Shown piece by piece: positions 44,013 to 58,627 of a DNA stretch of 64,000 bases (positions are counted from its first letter, which is position 1; every line of letters starts with the position of its first letter). The DNA comes from Pyxicephalus adspersus. Taxonomy: Eukaryota > Chordata > Amphibia > Anura > Pyxicephalidae. A program made the position numbers and the translations under genes. The stretch spans positions 48,839,261-48,903,260 of the forward strand of contig NC_092859.1 in the NCBI RefSeq assembly GCF_032062135.1, read 5' to 3'. Below the pieces are notes generated by a model. That model was given only the letters and a program-made list of their open reading frames with translations, was not told the origin of the DNA and ran no database searches.

Positions 44013-46419
44013 ATTAGAATGTTGAAAGCGGAATTATGATTGAATAGTATGGTTCTTGGTTTTACTACTGATCCTAACTAGATATCTATGTTCAGAATGA
44101 CTTCAGAGTTGATCTATATAGTAAAATTTGCTGATTTACCTGTTTACACTGGACAATCTATTCCATAAATGTATGGAGGAAGAAGTTTCTTATGTAACTA
44201 ATGCCTTCTCAAAAGTGACTTATTTGTGCATTTAGGCACAGACTGTTCCCCAATTCTGTACTGAGCTCATTGTCATGTTTTTAAAATTTATTGTGCAAAA
44301 TCATACTAGATTTTTTAAAGCTTTTTATTTTATTATTGTTTGATTGATTTGATTTGATTGATTTGAAGGTCATCCCAGGGCTTCTCCCACACTTGCTAAA
44401 ATTACAGATTACATTATATTCTATTATCCTATTCATTCACTTCATGGGCACATGACATTTCAGTCTAGAATATTCTCCCCTCTTCTATTTACAGGAGACA
44501 GGGGTCATATTCAATACGCACTTTGGGTGTCCATGTCCCCGGCTTGTGGAACAATGGTATTATTGCTCTCTCAAAACATGAGAAGATTAAAAAGACTGGG
44601 GCTAAACAGACCACAGAAGCCCATAATGTCTGTCTAATGTTTTCAGGAACTTTTTTTATTGTTATTTTGACTTAGTGGCCTCATTGTTATTCTAGGCCAA
44701 AAAATATTTAGCATAATATATTACCAGATTATTATATATAAGGGGTGGAAATATTAGGGAGAAGCACTGCTCATAGCAAATAGAAGACCATTGTATTTAG
44801 TATTTTTACCAAAGAAAAAAAATCTGATTTGTTGCCATGTTACTTTTCCAAAAGTTTTATTTTATTAATTGGTGAACTGGTCAGAGCACCCAATTAGAAT
44901 CCCTGTCATTTACATTACAGAAAATAATGATGGCCTGATTATATTCATAAAACACCTGAATGTAGTTGCACCATGTTGATCATGGATTTTAAATAACTAC
45001 CGTATATAAAACAGACTATTGGTATTGTTTTATGGCATTGTCAATTTTTAAACTTGAAGGCTGTTGTGTCAAAACCTCTTTTCACCTTTGCTGCAGATGA
45101 CTGCAAGATCCAATCAAAACTATAACAAATGTGATGACATGGTTGATAAGTCATTGGAAAGAAGTCCTTTAAAATAAGGGTTACTCATACATTTAGAAGC
45201 CACTTACCTGCCATCATAGATATGGAAAAGCTAATTTGTTTTTCTTTTTTTGTCTTGCTAAAAACTATTTCACAATGGGGACATTTTATAACACTGGTGA
45301 ATGTAAGCATATTGAATACTAATATGATGTGAATGTGAGCTATGGATATACTGTCCACCAGTGTACAGTACAGATGTCAATGTACAGTAGAATATTTTTT
45401 GATGAATACCTAATTAATATACAGCTAAAGCTAAAGCTTAAACAGCTAAACAAACTGATAAAATACATAAAAAGAAGCAGCTTTTTTTCCCTGTATTTTT
45501 GTCTTAAATTTTAAGATATTTGCAGTTTTACTACATTTCACAGTCCTGATTGGCAGAAGATCTGATTTTTCTGTGCTGCAGTTTAGAAAGTTGAGTAATA
45601 CTTATACGTCTTGTTTAACCTGTTACTAGATAGTGAGGGATATTCCTCAGACTGAGACACTCACCTTTTGTCATTCTGATCTTCCTATCTGGTTATCCTA
45701 CTTACTTTCTATCCCATTTCATTATGGCTTGTAATGGGCTTGTGCTTCTTCCCCTAATTCTAGCTTGAGCCCTGCTGCACTGAACTGAGCTCTTATGTAA
45801 ATTTATATGACATGTGATAATAGTTTTAAAGTGATAGCAACTTTATTATGAATTTATACAGTTATGTTTTTACTGTATAAAATAGAACTGTGGTTTCAAA
45901 TCAAATTCACAATGGCATAGAAACTTCTTTCCCTAAAGTGATTAATAATAATAAAGTTGAGTTTATTATTTCTGTTTTTATTCGAATACAAACTGATATC
46001 AGTATCATACTGTATATGCCAATTTGGCCAAGTTTCAGCAGTTTTTTATACTTCTAGATTTGAAATATATTGTATGTTGAATGTGCAAATTTACATTTTG
46101 TTAGGAAAGAATCACTAGTAAATGTAATACTCGCTAGTGCATAAATAAATTATTTAGCACAGTAAGCATTATTCCTCATTCTGTAACAAGAGTGTTGGAT
46201 GTTCATGATGGTTGTTTGATCACGTGTTTGTGAAAAGGCTTATTCCAGGTGATTGAAATCATAAATGCGATGAATATTTTACCAGTGACGTTACATTGAC
46301 TATCAAACATACCATTTTATACATAGCACAGTCTTAAATAAATAAATTATATGCATTATGTCTGAGTTTTGAGTATTTCAGTCTTGGTTTGAAATAAAAA
46401 GTGTAGTGGTATATGATCA
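44013..46419. other. Non-coding A+T-rich stretch
   Basis: No gene, RNA or transposon was recognised. A short TTGATT repeat lies near 44339-44367. Confidence 0.5.
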
Positions 46420-46835
46420 TTAAAGTGGAACTATAGTTCTGCTTTGAAAATCAGTAATTAGGCAGGCCATTATTGTAAAGGACAAGTGATGTCCCTTCAG
46501 CAATAAAACATACTTACCTGCCTGTTTACTGTCTTCTGTTGAATGAATGCTACAATGCCAGAAATGTGGTGCTTAGCCCTGAATGAACTCCATGCATTAG
46601 AGTTACTGACCCAGCCAATGAAGATAGCGGAAGATCAAGACACATAGAATAGGAGAAGAAGATGATGGTGAGGCCCACAACAGATTGAGGAATGGGTGAG
46701 TGTTTTTAAAAAAAACTGTGATCAGGCAGGTAAATTTATTTAATTGCAGAAAGGACAATTACTGTCCCTTTTGCAAAAAAGCACCTGCCTTGTCACAATT
46801 GTTCAGTTTTTAGGAGCAGTAGAGTTCTGCTTTAA
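46420..46835 (+). mobile_element. TTAA-flanked MITE related to the T2-like group
   Basis: It starts TTAAAGTGGAACTATAGTTC and ends GCAGTAGAGTTCTGCTTTAA, with TTAA at 46420-46423 and 46832-46835. GGACAAGTGATGTCCC / GGACAATTACTGTCCC and GGCAGG/CCTGCC pairs add further inverted symmetry. Its interior differs from the other T2-like copies, so it is a separate subfamily. Confidence 0.72.
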
Positions 46836-48659
46836 CTGGAACATTAACCAGTTATCCATACATAACTGTTGCAGGTATACTAATTACACAACAGTCATGA
46901 GGTGAGGGTCTAATGAGTATGACCAAAATGTCACAGGAGTCAATTGAAGTAGTCCAATCTTATCAATATATTTATATGAAACATGGCAATTAGACTGGAA
47001 TTCGTGTTTATAGGAAAACATAATACTGGTTCCAGATGAAGAGTGTGGGTGACACCTATTTAACCATATTTGCTCTATCTGGTCTTGCAGAACTACCAAA
47101 TATACAGCCAGTTTCAGGTCTATATACTTGTCAGTGTTGTATAACTCCGTGTGTAGGGCTCTAGCTAGTTATCAGCTGTCCTAATCTAAATGCAGTTATA
47201 GTTCACCAGCCAGAGCTCCATTTGCATTTTTTGATTTCTACAAGCATCTTTTCTCCTAGCTCAGAGAATGATTACTTTCCCTTTCTGTTACTATAGATGT
47301 GCTGGCAGATAAGAAGATATAGGGCCAATATTGAGTGGGGAATGTTTGACTGCCCCCATCCAATCTCCTGGTCCTGCTTAGTAGTGTAGCTGAGGGGAGA
47401 AGATAAATACCTGGAGATAACCTTGTCCAGGATACATTCTATTTGTCATTCTAAAAACCACGCCTTGAGCCTAACCTCTAGCGATACAAAGCTGAATATG
47501 GACCAGTAAAAAAAATACGTTTTGTAAGAGGTGATTCCAGGGAATTTTTTTCAGGCACTGAAAATAGTGGACCTACAAATTATGAAAATCCTATCCGGAA
47601 TTGAACTGTAATTTTAGCAGTCTTTATCTATAGTGGTACTTCCATATAGAGTAAGAAAGAAATCCTTTCAAAGAAGGGTTCTATAAAAATTTGGATTTAA
47701 CTTTTTCCATGCCTTACCATAAGCCTATGGTACAGACAAATCCAGTAAGTAAGCCTTGTTGTTCATCATCTGAAAAAAAAAGGAATTTATGTAATTCATA
47801 AACTTACCAAACAGAATTAGAGGTCTCATTATACACTTTTTATCATCATAGGAACATGGGAAGTACAGTTGATACAGTTGACATTCCTGACATGTAGTAA
47901 GTCTACACTGTAAGCAATATAGTCATGTGCAAAGACTGTAACTTTAGAGATACAACTCACAGACGAACAAACAAGAAATTGTAAATTAGTCTAAACATTC
48001 CAATCATAAAATAAATGTTGCAAATGGTACTTTTAAAAGTGAGACGGCCTCTTCTGTGTACTAAATACTTAAGTTTCTTTTTTTTTTTTAATGGCTATAC
48101 CTTGGAGTTTACTAGTTTTGTTAGACCAGTAAAAAAGTTTAGTCTTAGTTGCCCATTATGAGAATGGGAAAGATTGAGGAATATTGTGATTTGTAGTTCC
48201 AAAAGGACAGAATGGAAACTTACTTAGTACACAAGGATTTAAACCTTTGGAAATTGAGCTCCCATGATTCCATGTTTCCATGTTGTTGCAGCTGGAAACT
48301 TGCAGAAATGTTTTAAATGTTTTTAAAAGCCTAATTTGCAAATATTTTGCCTTTCATGGTTCTTCTGTTACTATCCAAATAAAACCTTATTTTTTAAAAT
48401 AATTACCTGATTTGGACCCAGTATTACCATTAAGGCTATGCAGTGCTCATCACAGCAGAGATTCAATTACTATGAAACTAAGGAATATTCCATTTGCTGT
48501 AATGAATATAATTAGTGACAAAACTGATTATCTGGCAAAAAACTATGTTTGCTTCAGTAGGGAAAATATAATTCCTGATTACCTAAAGCAATAGAATGAA
48601 TGCTAAATGCTTCCTGGATAAACAACCTATGGGATAGTCTCAGATGGTGTGTTAGGACT
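46836..48659. other. Non-coding stretch
   Basis: Nothing recognisable was seen. Confidence 0.45.
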
Positions 48660-49425
48660 TTATAGACTGGGGGAGTCAAACTCAAATCACATAGGGGCCA
48701 AAATCTAAAATACATGCTAAGTCGAGGGCCAAACTTTTTATTAGGATACATAGTATTAGTAGAAGTATAGATTTTTCCTCACCCTGGGACACCATATCAC
48801 ACGCCATCCTCGTGCATTAGTCATGTTCTGAAAATAGGAACAAGCTTGTCTTCATGAAGCATGAACATAAATTTGCTTTCCCATCTTTCATTAAATTATC
48901 TCCTTTCTCAAGTTCTCAACTTTTCTCTTTTTGGACATTTTGAGAGTGATTTTTGAGGTAGGTGTACCTGACCTATCCTGGCCTGTCTTGGCCTGTCTAT
49001 GTGAAGGGAATGGAGCCACTGACTGTGCTGAGGTGGAGGCCTGTCTCTGAGTCTGGAGACACTGCTAATGTAGCATCCCACTGAAATTCCATACTTGGAG
49101 CAGCAGCAGCATACTACTGGCAGCAGGATCGGGACTCTGGGACAGTTGTGCTTAGTGCTGGGACTCGGCAGAAGTCTGAAGAAGCAAATGGGGGCCTTCT
49201 TCTTGCAGCGTGGTCAGGCACTTGTGTGGACCGCCCTGCTTCTATGTAGCTTCCTGGAATGAGGTCCTTCTGCCGCAAGGCTTCTACCTATCTTTCTAGG
49301 ACCGGGTCCTCATGCCTGCAAATGTCAGGCTCTTGGATGCAGCACAGTCACTGCGGGCCACATGAAACGGCCAGAGGAGCCAGATTCGGCCCACGGGCCC
49401 TGTGTTTGACACCTGTGTTTTAGAC
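48660..49425 (+). mobile_element. 750-bp non-autonomous hAT element
   Basis: The element proper is 48668-49417. It starts TGGGGGAGTCAAACTCAAAT and ends GTGTTTGACACCTGTG, hAT-type inverted ends. Flanks are TTATAGAC (48660-48667) and TTTTAGAC (49418-49425), an 8-bp duplication with one change. The right subterminal region holds the typical CGGCCCACGGGCCCTGTG block. No transposase frame is present. Confidence 0.85.
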
Positions 49426-50557
49426 TATAGGGATATCCCTCACACTTAGGGCCCTTTTTTGACCTGGGGTGATTTTGCTTTAGACAGCTAGGATAGCTAC
49501 AGTACTGTGCTCTTTACTATTGTGATCATTTATATTGATACAGTCTTTAACAATAAAGCATTAGTATTTAAATTATTTTTTCATAATAAAGTATATTTAC
49601 CTCTATTGTTTATCTAGAGTCATAGATTAGTGGTTTGTGTCAAGAAAAAAAGTCAGAATTCATAGTTTAGCTTACAGTATAATTTACTTTTTGCAACAAC
49701 TCCATTCTAGAAAGGCATCAAATAAGGAAGCTGGACATACATTTTACATAAGATTTTTGTTTTCGCCTTTTTTTAGCCTTGTGTAGACTGGATTAGAAGG
49801 AATTTTTCCATAGTACTAATACAACTGCATATTAGTCACAAAAAATATATTAGTGTAAATTCAAAGACGTGGTTTGTACACTGATTTTTGATGAAGGAAG
49901 TTGGCAAAGTTCAGTACCCAGGGGCTTAGTTATAAAGAAAAGGTGTTACCTTATTGCAGACATAACTACTCTTTAAAATAAAAGAATGTATACATTTATA
50001 TAGCCTAGGTACAACCTTAACAAATTTAAGATTCCAAGACAAGCAAAGCCCTATCAAGAGGAGTCGATAAAAGTCTGATCAACGTGACTGGCCTCTCCAC
50101 CAATCACAGAGTATCTTCTTATAATGCACTCCATGGGTAGCCGTGGGCTTCACACAGATACCTGTATTTTATGAATGAAACATCTGTTCCTACCTATAAA
50201 TAGCTCCTAAGTATTTAGTTACCCAACTTTTAGGTGTAGTGGTGCCAGTTCAGGCTGCTGATGGTGCCTGGACATGGTACAGAAATTTTCTGACTTCAGT
50301 CCCAGTAGTGTTTCTCCACTTGTGGAGTCCCTGCACTATTTTTTTTTCAAAAATCTAAAACAATAATAAACAAAAATCTAAAAATGTGAATGTGATCCCC
50401 TAATATTGAAAATGACAGTCAAATAATAATGGCGAGCTCAAGTGTATACAATTTGTTATAAAAGTTATAAAAGGGACTTAGAAGTGGTCAGTAAATGATT
50501 CCACTTGCCATCATCAACTAACACTAAAATTTCACTTTTGATGTAGTGAGCCTTAAT
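49426..50557. other. Non-coding stretch
   Basis: Nothing recognisable was seen. Confidence 0.45.
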
Positions 50558-50579
50558 AAAATATTAGTTTTATAATTAC

Positions 50580-53560
50580 AAAAACTGACTAGTTCTTGAA
50601 CAACTAGAGAGTAGGCTGACAAATAATCCATCCAGACAGCTGTACAAGGAAATTCATCGAGTAAAGGTGGAATATCTTACTGGACTACCAAGTTGAGAAA
50701 CAAATTTGTTGGTCTAAAAGGAATTAAGGTGCGTACACACTTCCAATTTTTATCGTTCCAATCGAACGACGAACGATCGATTGGGCAAAAAATCGTTCGT
50801 AAAAAAGTAACCAACGACGCCGACGAACGAGGAAAATTGTTGGAAACGAACGACCGGACCGGCGGATCGGATTGGGCGACGATCGTTGAACATCGTTCGT
50901 GTGTACGGTCGTTCGTTGATCGTCCATGGTCTGAGCATGCGTGATGAACGAACGTCCGTTCACTTTCCTGTCGTGCACATAGTTCCTCTATCGCTTAAAC
51001 GATCGTATCTATTGTGTGTACAATATCTACGAACGATCGTGTCGTTACCTCTATGTGCAGGATCGGTGCTATACGATCGTTCATATATATCGTGCAGGAA
51101 CGTTCGTCGTTCGTTTTCCGACGATAATAATTGGAAGTGTGTACGTAGCTTAACTATGCGAGAGCAAACAAACCAGGACCTATGTTTGCTAAGGTGCTGT
51201 CTCCCAAACAGGGTCTCTGGGATCCTATAAAACTGAGAAAGTTCAATGGTCAGATTACAGCCAATTCGATAACTATCTGCTCTAAGTTTACTGATGCACT
51301 TTCTATTTTTTATGGTCCAGGCAGTACCTTAAGCTTTGATAAAGCCGAATAATTTTTCACCGGCCTGTCTCTGACAGTTTTAAATGAAAATCTGTCAGAA
51401 TCGATGGAAGCCCAGATACCATTGGGGGAAGTTCTAATGGCGATCAAAACCATAGAACTCTCAAAATCACTGGGGCCAGATGGGTTTTAAGCATTATATT
51501 TTAGGAAATTCTTGGAAATTTTAGCTCCCAAACTAGTGGACATGTTTAATTATTTGAGAGATCACCACGGACCACCCTATGTCATTTCCTTTTGCTTATA
51601 TTGTAATGATACCAAAGCCTGAGAAAGATATCTTGGACCCTCACAAATATAGACCAATATCCTCACTAAATAATTTTGGCCTTTAGACTCATTAAATTCT
51701 CAGATACATTGATACATAAGGACCAAGTTGGTTTTGTCCCAAAACCATTAGCCTCATACATTGTGTACAAAGAGATGTAATTCCCTGTATGCTATTGGCT
51801 CTCGATATCCAAAAAGCCTTTGATTCCATCTCATGGGTTCATCTGTTTTATGTCCTCTTGAGATGGGGATTCCGACTGAGGTTTATGGCATGGCTAAAGG
51901 CACTTTACTCAAAACCTTCGGTGATAGTCCGATATTGGTCATATTTCTCAAAGTCTTTCCCTATCTCCAGGGGAACGAGAAGGGGGTGCCCCTTATCACC
52001 TATATTGTTCATTTTAGCATTAGAACCCTTGGCCTGTTTACTTAGGGAGAATTCTAATGTTCATTGAATCGAGATAGCTGACACCATTTACAATTTGAGT
52101 CTATTTGCAGATGATCTTCTGTTGACAGTTACTCAACCTAGGATTTCAATTCCGAACTTACTTAAGATACTTAAAGTGTTCGCCAAGATCTCTGGTTTAG
52201 TGGTTAAGAAACAGAAATCTGTGGCTTTAAACTTACCTTTGCTTGTCCACCTGAGTGAAACTCTGCAAGAAGAATTTCACTTTAGGTGGACTCCATCCCA
52301 TCTGGAATATCTGGGCATTAATATGACCAGTAGGTACTCTACGATTTTATCCACCAATTATCCTCCTTTATTTGTTCATTTAAAGCAGATGATGAATAAA
52401 TGGAGCTCCAATCCTATCTCTTAGATAGGTGGATCAATTTGGTTAAGATGACAATACTTCCGAAACTGTTGTATTATTTTAGGACACTTCTAAACTGTGG
52501 AATAACAAAAAATCTAGGATTGCACGGAACACTATGCACGCTCAAAAATGCCCAGCAAATTGGGGGTACTCAATACCCTAATTACTAGGCGTCTCAAATA
52601 GCCCCTTTGACTTCCCTTTATGCAGGCCATAAGGCCCCATCTTGGGTTTACTTAGAAACTGCTTTGGTCTATCCAATCGAGGTATGTTCGCTCCCCTGGC
52701 TCCCTTACAAACTATACCTGACTATCATGAGTGTACTCTTAGGACAGATACTCAAAGTATGGGATGGAATCAGGTATCCCTGTACCTCCTTTTTTTACAA
52801 TCCAACACAATCCCCTATTTCAGCTGGGGCTAGAATTTCCTCAGGCCTTTAATTGGTAGACAACTCACAACTATGGTACAGTTTATTCTCCTTTAGGGCG
52901 GAAATCTAGTGTTAGTTGCGAGGAGATTCGTTGGACTCACCAAGCACTGAGTATAGAACTTTTTCGCTATTTACAACTGAGGCATTGGATTACTTCTCTG
53001 ATTCGGGGGGTGGACCTCTCAGTTAAGGTAACTTTGTTTGAACATGTATGTTTTAAAACGCCTTTGTGTCCAAAATTGATAACTATTTCATACTCAAAGC
53101 TGTCTGTAGTCACTAGGGCATCAATACATTCTTACAAATCCCAATGGTAAAGGGACTTGGTGATATGAAATCAGATGATGAATGGTTTAGTACCTGGGCA
53201 AAAATGGCTAAATGTTCCACAAATGTTCTTACTATGAAATCTGCTTTTAAAGTGATGATGCAATGGTACATGGTGCCTTCTAAAATGAAATATGTATCCC
53301 TGTCAGCATTTTAGGGGATGTCAAGAGCTAGGTTTGGATTGCCATATTTAGTGGACATGCCCTTCAGTTATAAGATTTTGGGGTAGTGTGTTTCGATTAT
53401 TGAGTACTATTTTTTCCAGGCCTGTGTGTAGGGACCCCTGGGTGGCTTATTTTGGTCAACTTTTTTTTTCAATTTCATCAGATGTGATATTGGGCTTATT
53501 CTCCCCCGCCCCCCTTTGTTTTCTGAAGGGTTGGGTATAGTTATATTTTAGGGAGAATAT
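50580..53560 (+). pseudogene. LINE ORF2 pseudogene (RT with intact FADD)
   Basis: Starting within the linker between endonuclease and RT, it reads ESRLTNNPSRQLYKEIHRVK (about 50600-50660), then LRNKFVGLKGI. After the MITE it continues NYARANKPGPMFAKVLSPKQ. RT blocks follow: LALDIQKAFDSISWVHLFYV (51795-51855, motif A with its Asp), GTRRGCPLSPILFILALEPL (about 51971-52032), and LFADDLLL (about 52101, motif C intact). YLGINMTSRYSTI, then ILPKLLYYFRTL (about 52455) and a C-terminal WTCPSVIRFW-like block (about 53350-53380) complete it. The RT would copy LINE RNA at a nicked target. Stops such as TAA at 51488 and several frameshifts mean it is inactive, though less decayed than the other copies. 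Confidence 0.82.
50724..51153. mobile_element. TTAA-targeting palindromic MITE inside LINE ORF2
   Basis: The element (50728-51149, 422 bp) begins GGTGCGTACACACTTCCAAT and its other end, inverted, is GCTACGTACACACTTCCAAT. TTAA flanks both sides (50724-50727 and 51150-51153). The interior is full of CGTTCG/CGAACG/GATCGT words that pair across the centre. All the reading frames over it are products of the palindromic repeats, not genes. Confidence 0.92.
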
Positions 53561-53699
53561 CTGTTCTTTGTCGGAGATTCTATTTTTGTAAATTCAGTAT
53601 TGTGCTATGATTTGTAATACGCATACTGTATTGTTTTTGTTTTTCTGTTATAATTTGTTTTAAAAATTTTAATAAAAATGATTTCAACCAAAATATTAG

Positions 53700-55842
<2,143 letters not shown>

Positions 55843-56030
55843 GCTGGGTCTACATGAACAGTTTTAAAAATGCATACAAACGTTCCTACCACGTTTATAT
55901 GCATTTTTATGCACTTTTACAAGCGTTTTAAAGCTTAACTTTAAAACCCAAAAAACTTTTATAAACTCCTCTGGTGCGTTTTACCGCAATTTGCCGCAAT
56001 TTTACATAAGCGTTTATAAAAGTTTTACTT
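55843..56030 (+). mobile_element. Half copy of the AACGC fold-back MITE family
   Basis: GGCTGGGTCTACATGAACAG, then CAAACGTTCCTACCACGTTT, TTTTACAAGCGTTTTAAAGC and GCGTTTATAAAAG resemble one arm of 33550-34110. The other arm is missing, and the hairpin element at 56031 abuts its right side. Confidence 0.55.
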
Positions 56031-56096
56031 TTAACCCTTTCAGGGAATGAGTACAGGGATACATAAAACCCTTTACTCATTCCCTGAAAGGGTTAA
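56031..56096. mobile_element. 58-bp hairpin element flanked by TTAA
   Basis: TTAA at 56031-56034, then CCCTTTCAGGGAATGAGTAC at the left. GTACTCATTCCCTGAAAGGG would be the perfect mate on the right, where a single T replaces the C. TTAA follows at 56093-56096. The inner loop is 10 bases. CCC..GGG ends inside TTAA are the piggyBac pattern. Outside the TTAAs the complementarity extends two more bases (TT/AA). Confidence 0.85.
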
Positions 56097-56589
56097 AAAA
56101 TAGGTAAAAATAGGCAAGACTTTAATGTTGTTATTTTATTAAATGTATGTGTATTTGTGTAACTAAACCTTTTTTTTACAGGTTATCCAAATGACAGGAT
56201 GATTTCCAGGGCTGCAATGAGCACAGCCCTGGAAATCCTCCTGACAGTGAGGGATCGCAAGGCACTAGGGGTAAATGAGGACAAGACTCTCCATTCAGCC
56301 CTAGTGTTCTGTGATTGGCTGAGGTTTTACGTTTCCCAGCCATTCAGCACTAGACATGAATGGTGAGACTTGTGCCCATTCATCTCTAGTGCTCTGTGAT
56401 TGGCTGAGAAATAGGAAACCCTGATGACAGCTTAAGCATCATCAGGATTTCCCTTTCCTCAGCCAATCAGGGAGCAGAGCAGTCAGCGGAGCTCTGCTAT
56501 GGTTACAGCTCCACTCCCCTGATCACTCCCACAGCCCTACAGGAGCTGTGACATGTATCACAGATACAGAACACATGAGAGATAGGTAG
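56097..56589. repeat. Palindrome-rich segment with CCAAT-type boxes
   Basis: GATTTCCAGGGCTG (56201-56214) and CAGCCCTGGAAATC (56224-56237) form a 14-bp perfect hairpin. TGATTGGCTGAG occurs twice (about 56311 and 56397) and once inverted (about 56460), each containing ATTGG. This looks like the interior of an uncharacterised MITE rather than a promoter. Confidence 0.55.
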
Positions 56590-57345
56590 TTATTGGAAAA
56601 TAATTTGGTGAGGCTGCGTCTTATTCTGACCCCTAAATATGGGAGTAAATGAGATTCCCAATTAAAGGCGAAGACACCCATTAGGTTATTGCACAGGTTT
56701 ATTAGAAAATGAAGTGTTCAAGGCAACTGATTTAGAGTAATATATTTTGAAATTTAATAAAAAGCCATATTCCTGTAGAGCTTTAAGTAGGTTTGGGAGT
56801 GAAGTGGTGGGGTTAGATATTGCAAACAAAGGATCGTCAGCATATGCAGCTATCGTTTGAGGCTTAGGGCCTAATACTATCCCCTCAATTTTCGTACGAA
56901 GGCCCTTTTTGTACGAAGTAGTGGTTCAAGGGTCAGAATAAATACGAGCAACAGTGGGCAGCCCTGTCTCGTGCCATTAGTAATATGAAAGGGGGTGGAG
57001 TGTACTCCGTTTACCTGTACCGTGGCAGTGGGATGTGAGTAGATGGTGCGAATCCAAGACATCATGTTGGGTCCTAGGCCATGTGCGTGAGGGTTTGATC
57101 CATAAACTGCCAACTGACGCGGTCAAAGGCCTTCTCCATTGGTGAACAGTAACATGAGGGGTATCTTTTTAGTCTGAGCATGATGAATCCAGTTAAGCAC
57201 CCTCGTAGTGTTGTCCCTGGCCTCCCTGCCGGGCATAAAACCAGTTTGGTCATAATGGACCAGTTTATGCACTACTCTAAGTAATCTGGAGGCTAGGATC
57301 TTCATAAACAGTTTTAGATCCTGGTTCAACATACAATACATATTT
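56590..57345 (-). pseudogene. L1/Tx1-type LINE RT fragment, minus strand
   Basis: From the minus strand it reads LASRLLRVVHKLVHYDQTGF (about 57305-57246) with MPGREARDNT, then GTRQGCPLLLVFILTLEPLL (about 56977-56918). Next come AAYADDPLFAISNPTTSLPN (about 56853-56794, motif C with both Asp) and YLGVRIRRSLTKLF (about 56640-56600). Only the RT palm/thumb region is present. Both ends are truncated, with frameshifts between blocks, so it is inactive. Confidence 0.8.
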
Positions 57346-58627
57346 TAACATAGAAGATTCAAATGTGATTATCTTGCTGAACAGCTGTACATGGATTGTA
57401 CAGAGATAGGACATGCTGTAGCAACTACTAAGTGAAACTTATTGTTTTTTTCTTCTCTGGTCTTTTCATGCATATTAGATTGGATAACCTAGTTTTTTAA
57501 TTTAAATAAACATGAATAAAACCTTGTTTAACCAATAACTTAAAAAAAACTTTTATTTAAGACGTTAAATATCCTAGATAAATGCCAGATTTATTTATAT
57601 GTGTTTGTTTTATGTTATGCTTCCTTATCAGGTAAAAGTGAACATTTTCTTGGGTGTTTCATTATTCTGCAGTTCAGGGACTGAGATTCCAAGGCAGTGT
57701 GCTCACTGTGGGTTTACCCATGTTGTGTAGGATCTCCACAGTATCCAGTACGTTTACACACTTCAATATATTCTGTTTATGGATACTGAGTTTGAAAAGA
57801 TTTGTCAATATTTTGTTCTCTGATGTTCCATCCCTCCTATTGATGGGAACATAACTGGGAACATAGGGTGCAACCCACATTGGGCGCAGCCTTGGTGGGG
57901 TGCTTTAGGACTGAAACCCTCACTAGACACACATTAAGCTCTCAAACACTGGACAAGATAGACTATCATGGGTGAACCTTGGCCTATTTCAATAACTACA
58001 TAATAAATATAGACTTGTTGCCTATGTGAATAATTGTAAAAACTGAAAACATAAGATTAGAATGTTGTTCTCCCAAAAAGTAGCAACCTTAACCACACCT
58101 GAATGATAATGACCTAACAATTAAAGCAAAACTAAACTTGTTGGTGGGTGGTGAGCTTATGCTATAAATAGCTAGAATGCACAGCACAACGTACTTGTCA
58201 ATTTTGGCACATACTTACCCTGTGCTGTCTCAGGCATGGAAAGCTCCATCTTCACCACTGACTCTATGGCAGACTTCCATGAAGAACCTCAGAACCTCTT
58301 CTGCAGAAGTTACACTATCCCCGGCGGCTGAGTTTGTGTGCAGGGATGCTGTACACAGAGCTAAACTATGAATTACACTGATCATGCGCCCTACAGTTTG
58401 GAGCAGAAACGAAAGGCCACTAGGAGCTAGGGAGTTATTCTGACAAAAGAGACATTGCATGTTAGCTAGAACTACCTCGGGGTGTAAAAAAATTATGATT
58501 ATTATTGAGGATAATATCCAATATAATTTGAATGAATTCAATAATAAAAATGGTGGTCATCCGCATACAGCAATATATAAAAAGATTGTATTGTGCACAG
58601 ACTCATAGGTGCAGAAAAAGAGTTACA
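57346..58627. other. Non-coding stretch
   Basis: No supported feature. A short GACTATCATGGGTGAACC near 57961 recalls the interior of the Harbinger-like MITEs but is too short to call. Confidence 0.4.

Larger units (their letters stand above)
50558..53699 (+). mobile_element. 5'-truncated L1/Tx1-type LINE with candidate 10-bp target duplication
   Basis: AAAATATTAG occurs at 50558-50567 and at 53690-53699, bracketing a 5'-truncated LINE that ends with TTTTAATAAAAATG-type tail sequence. Inside are ORF2 sequences only. A 422-bp MITE has inserted at 50724-51153. The duplication is A+T-rich and short, so chance is not excluded. Confidence 0.72.

Noticed and set aside
50693..51230. Several frames of 60-114 codons on both strands
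   Set aside because: They arise from the CGTTCG/CGAACG palindromic interior of a MITE. The only real coding signal there is the flanking LINE ORF2.
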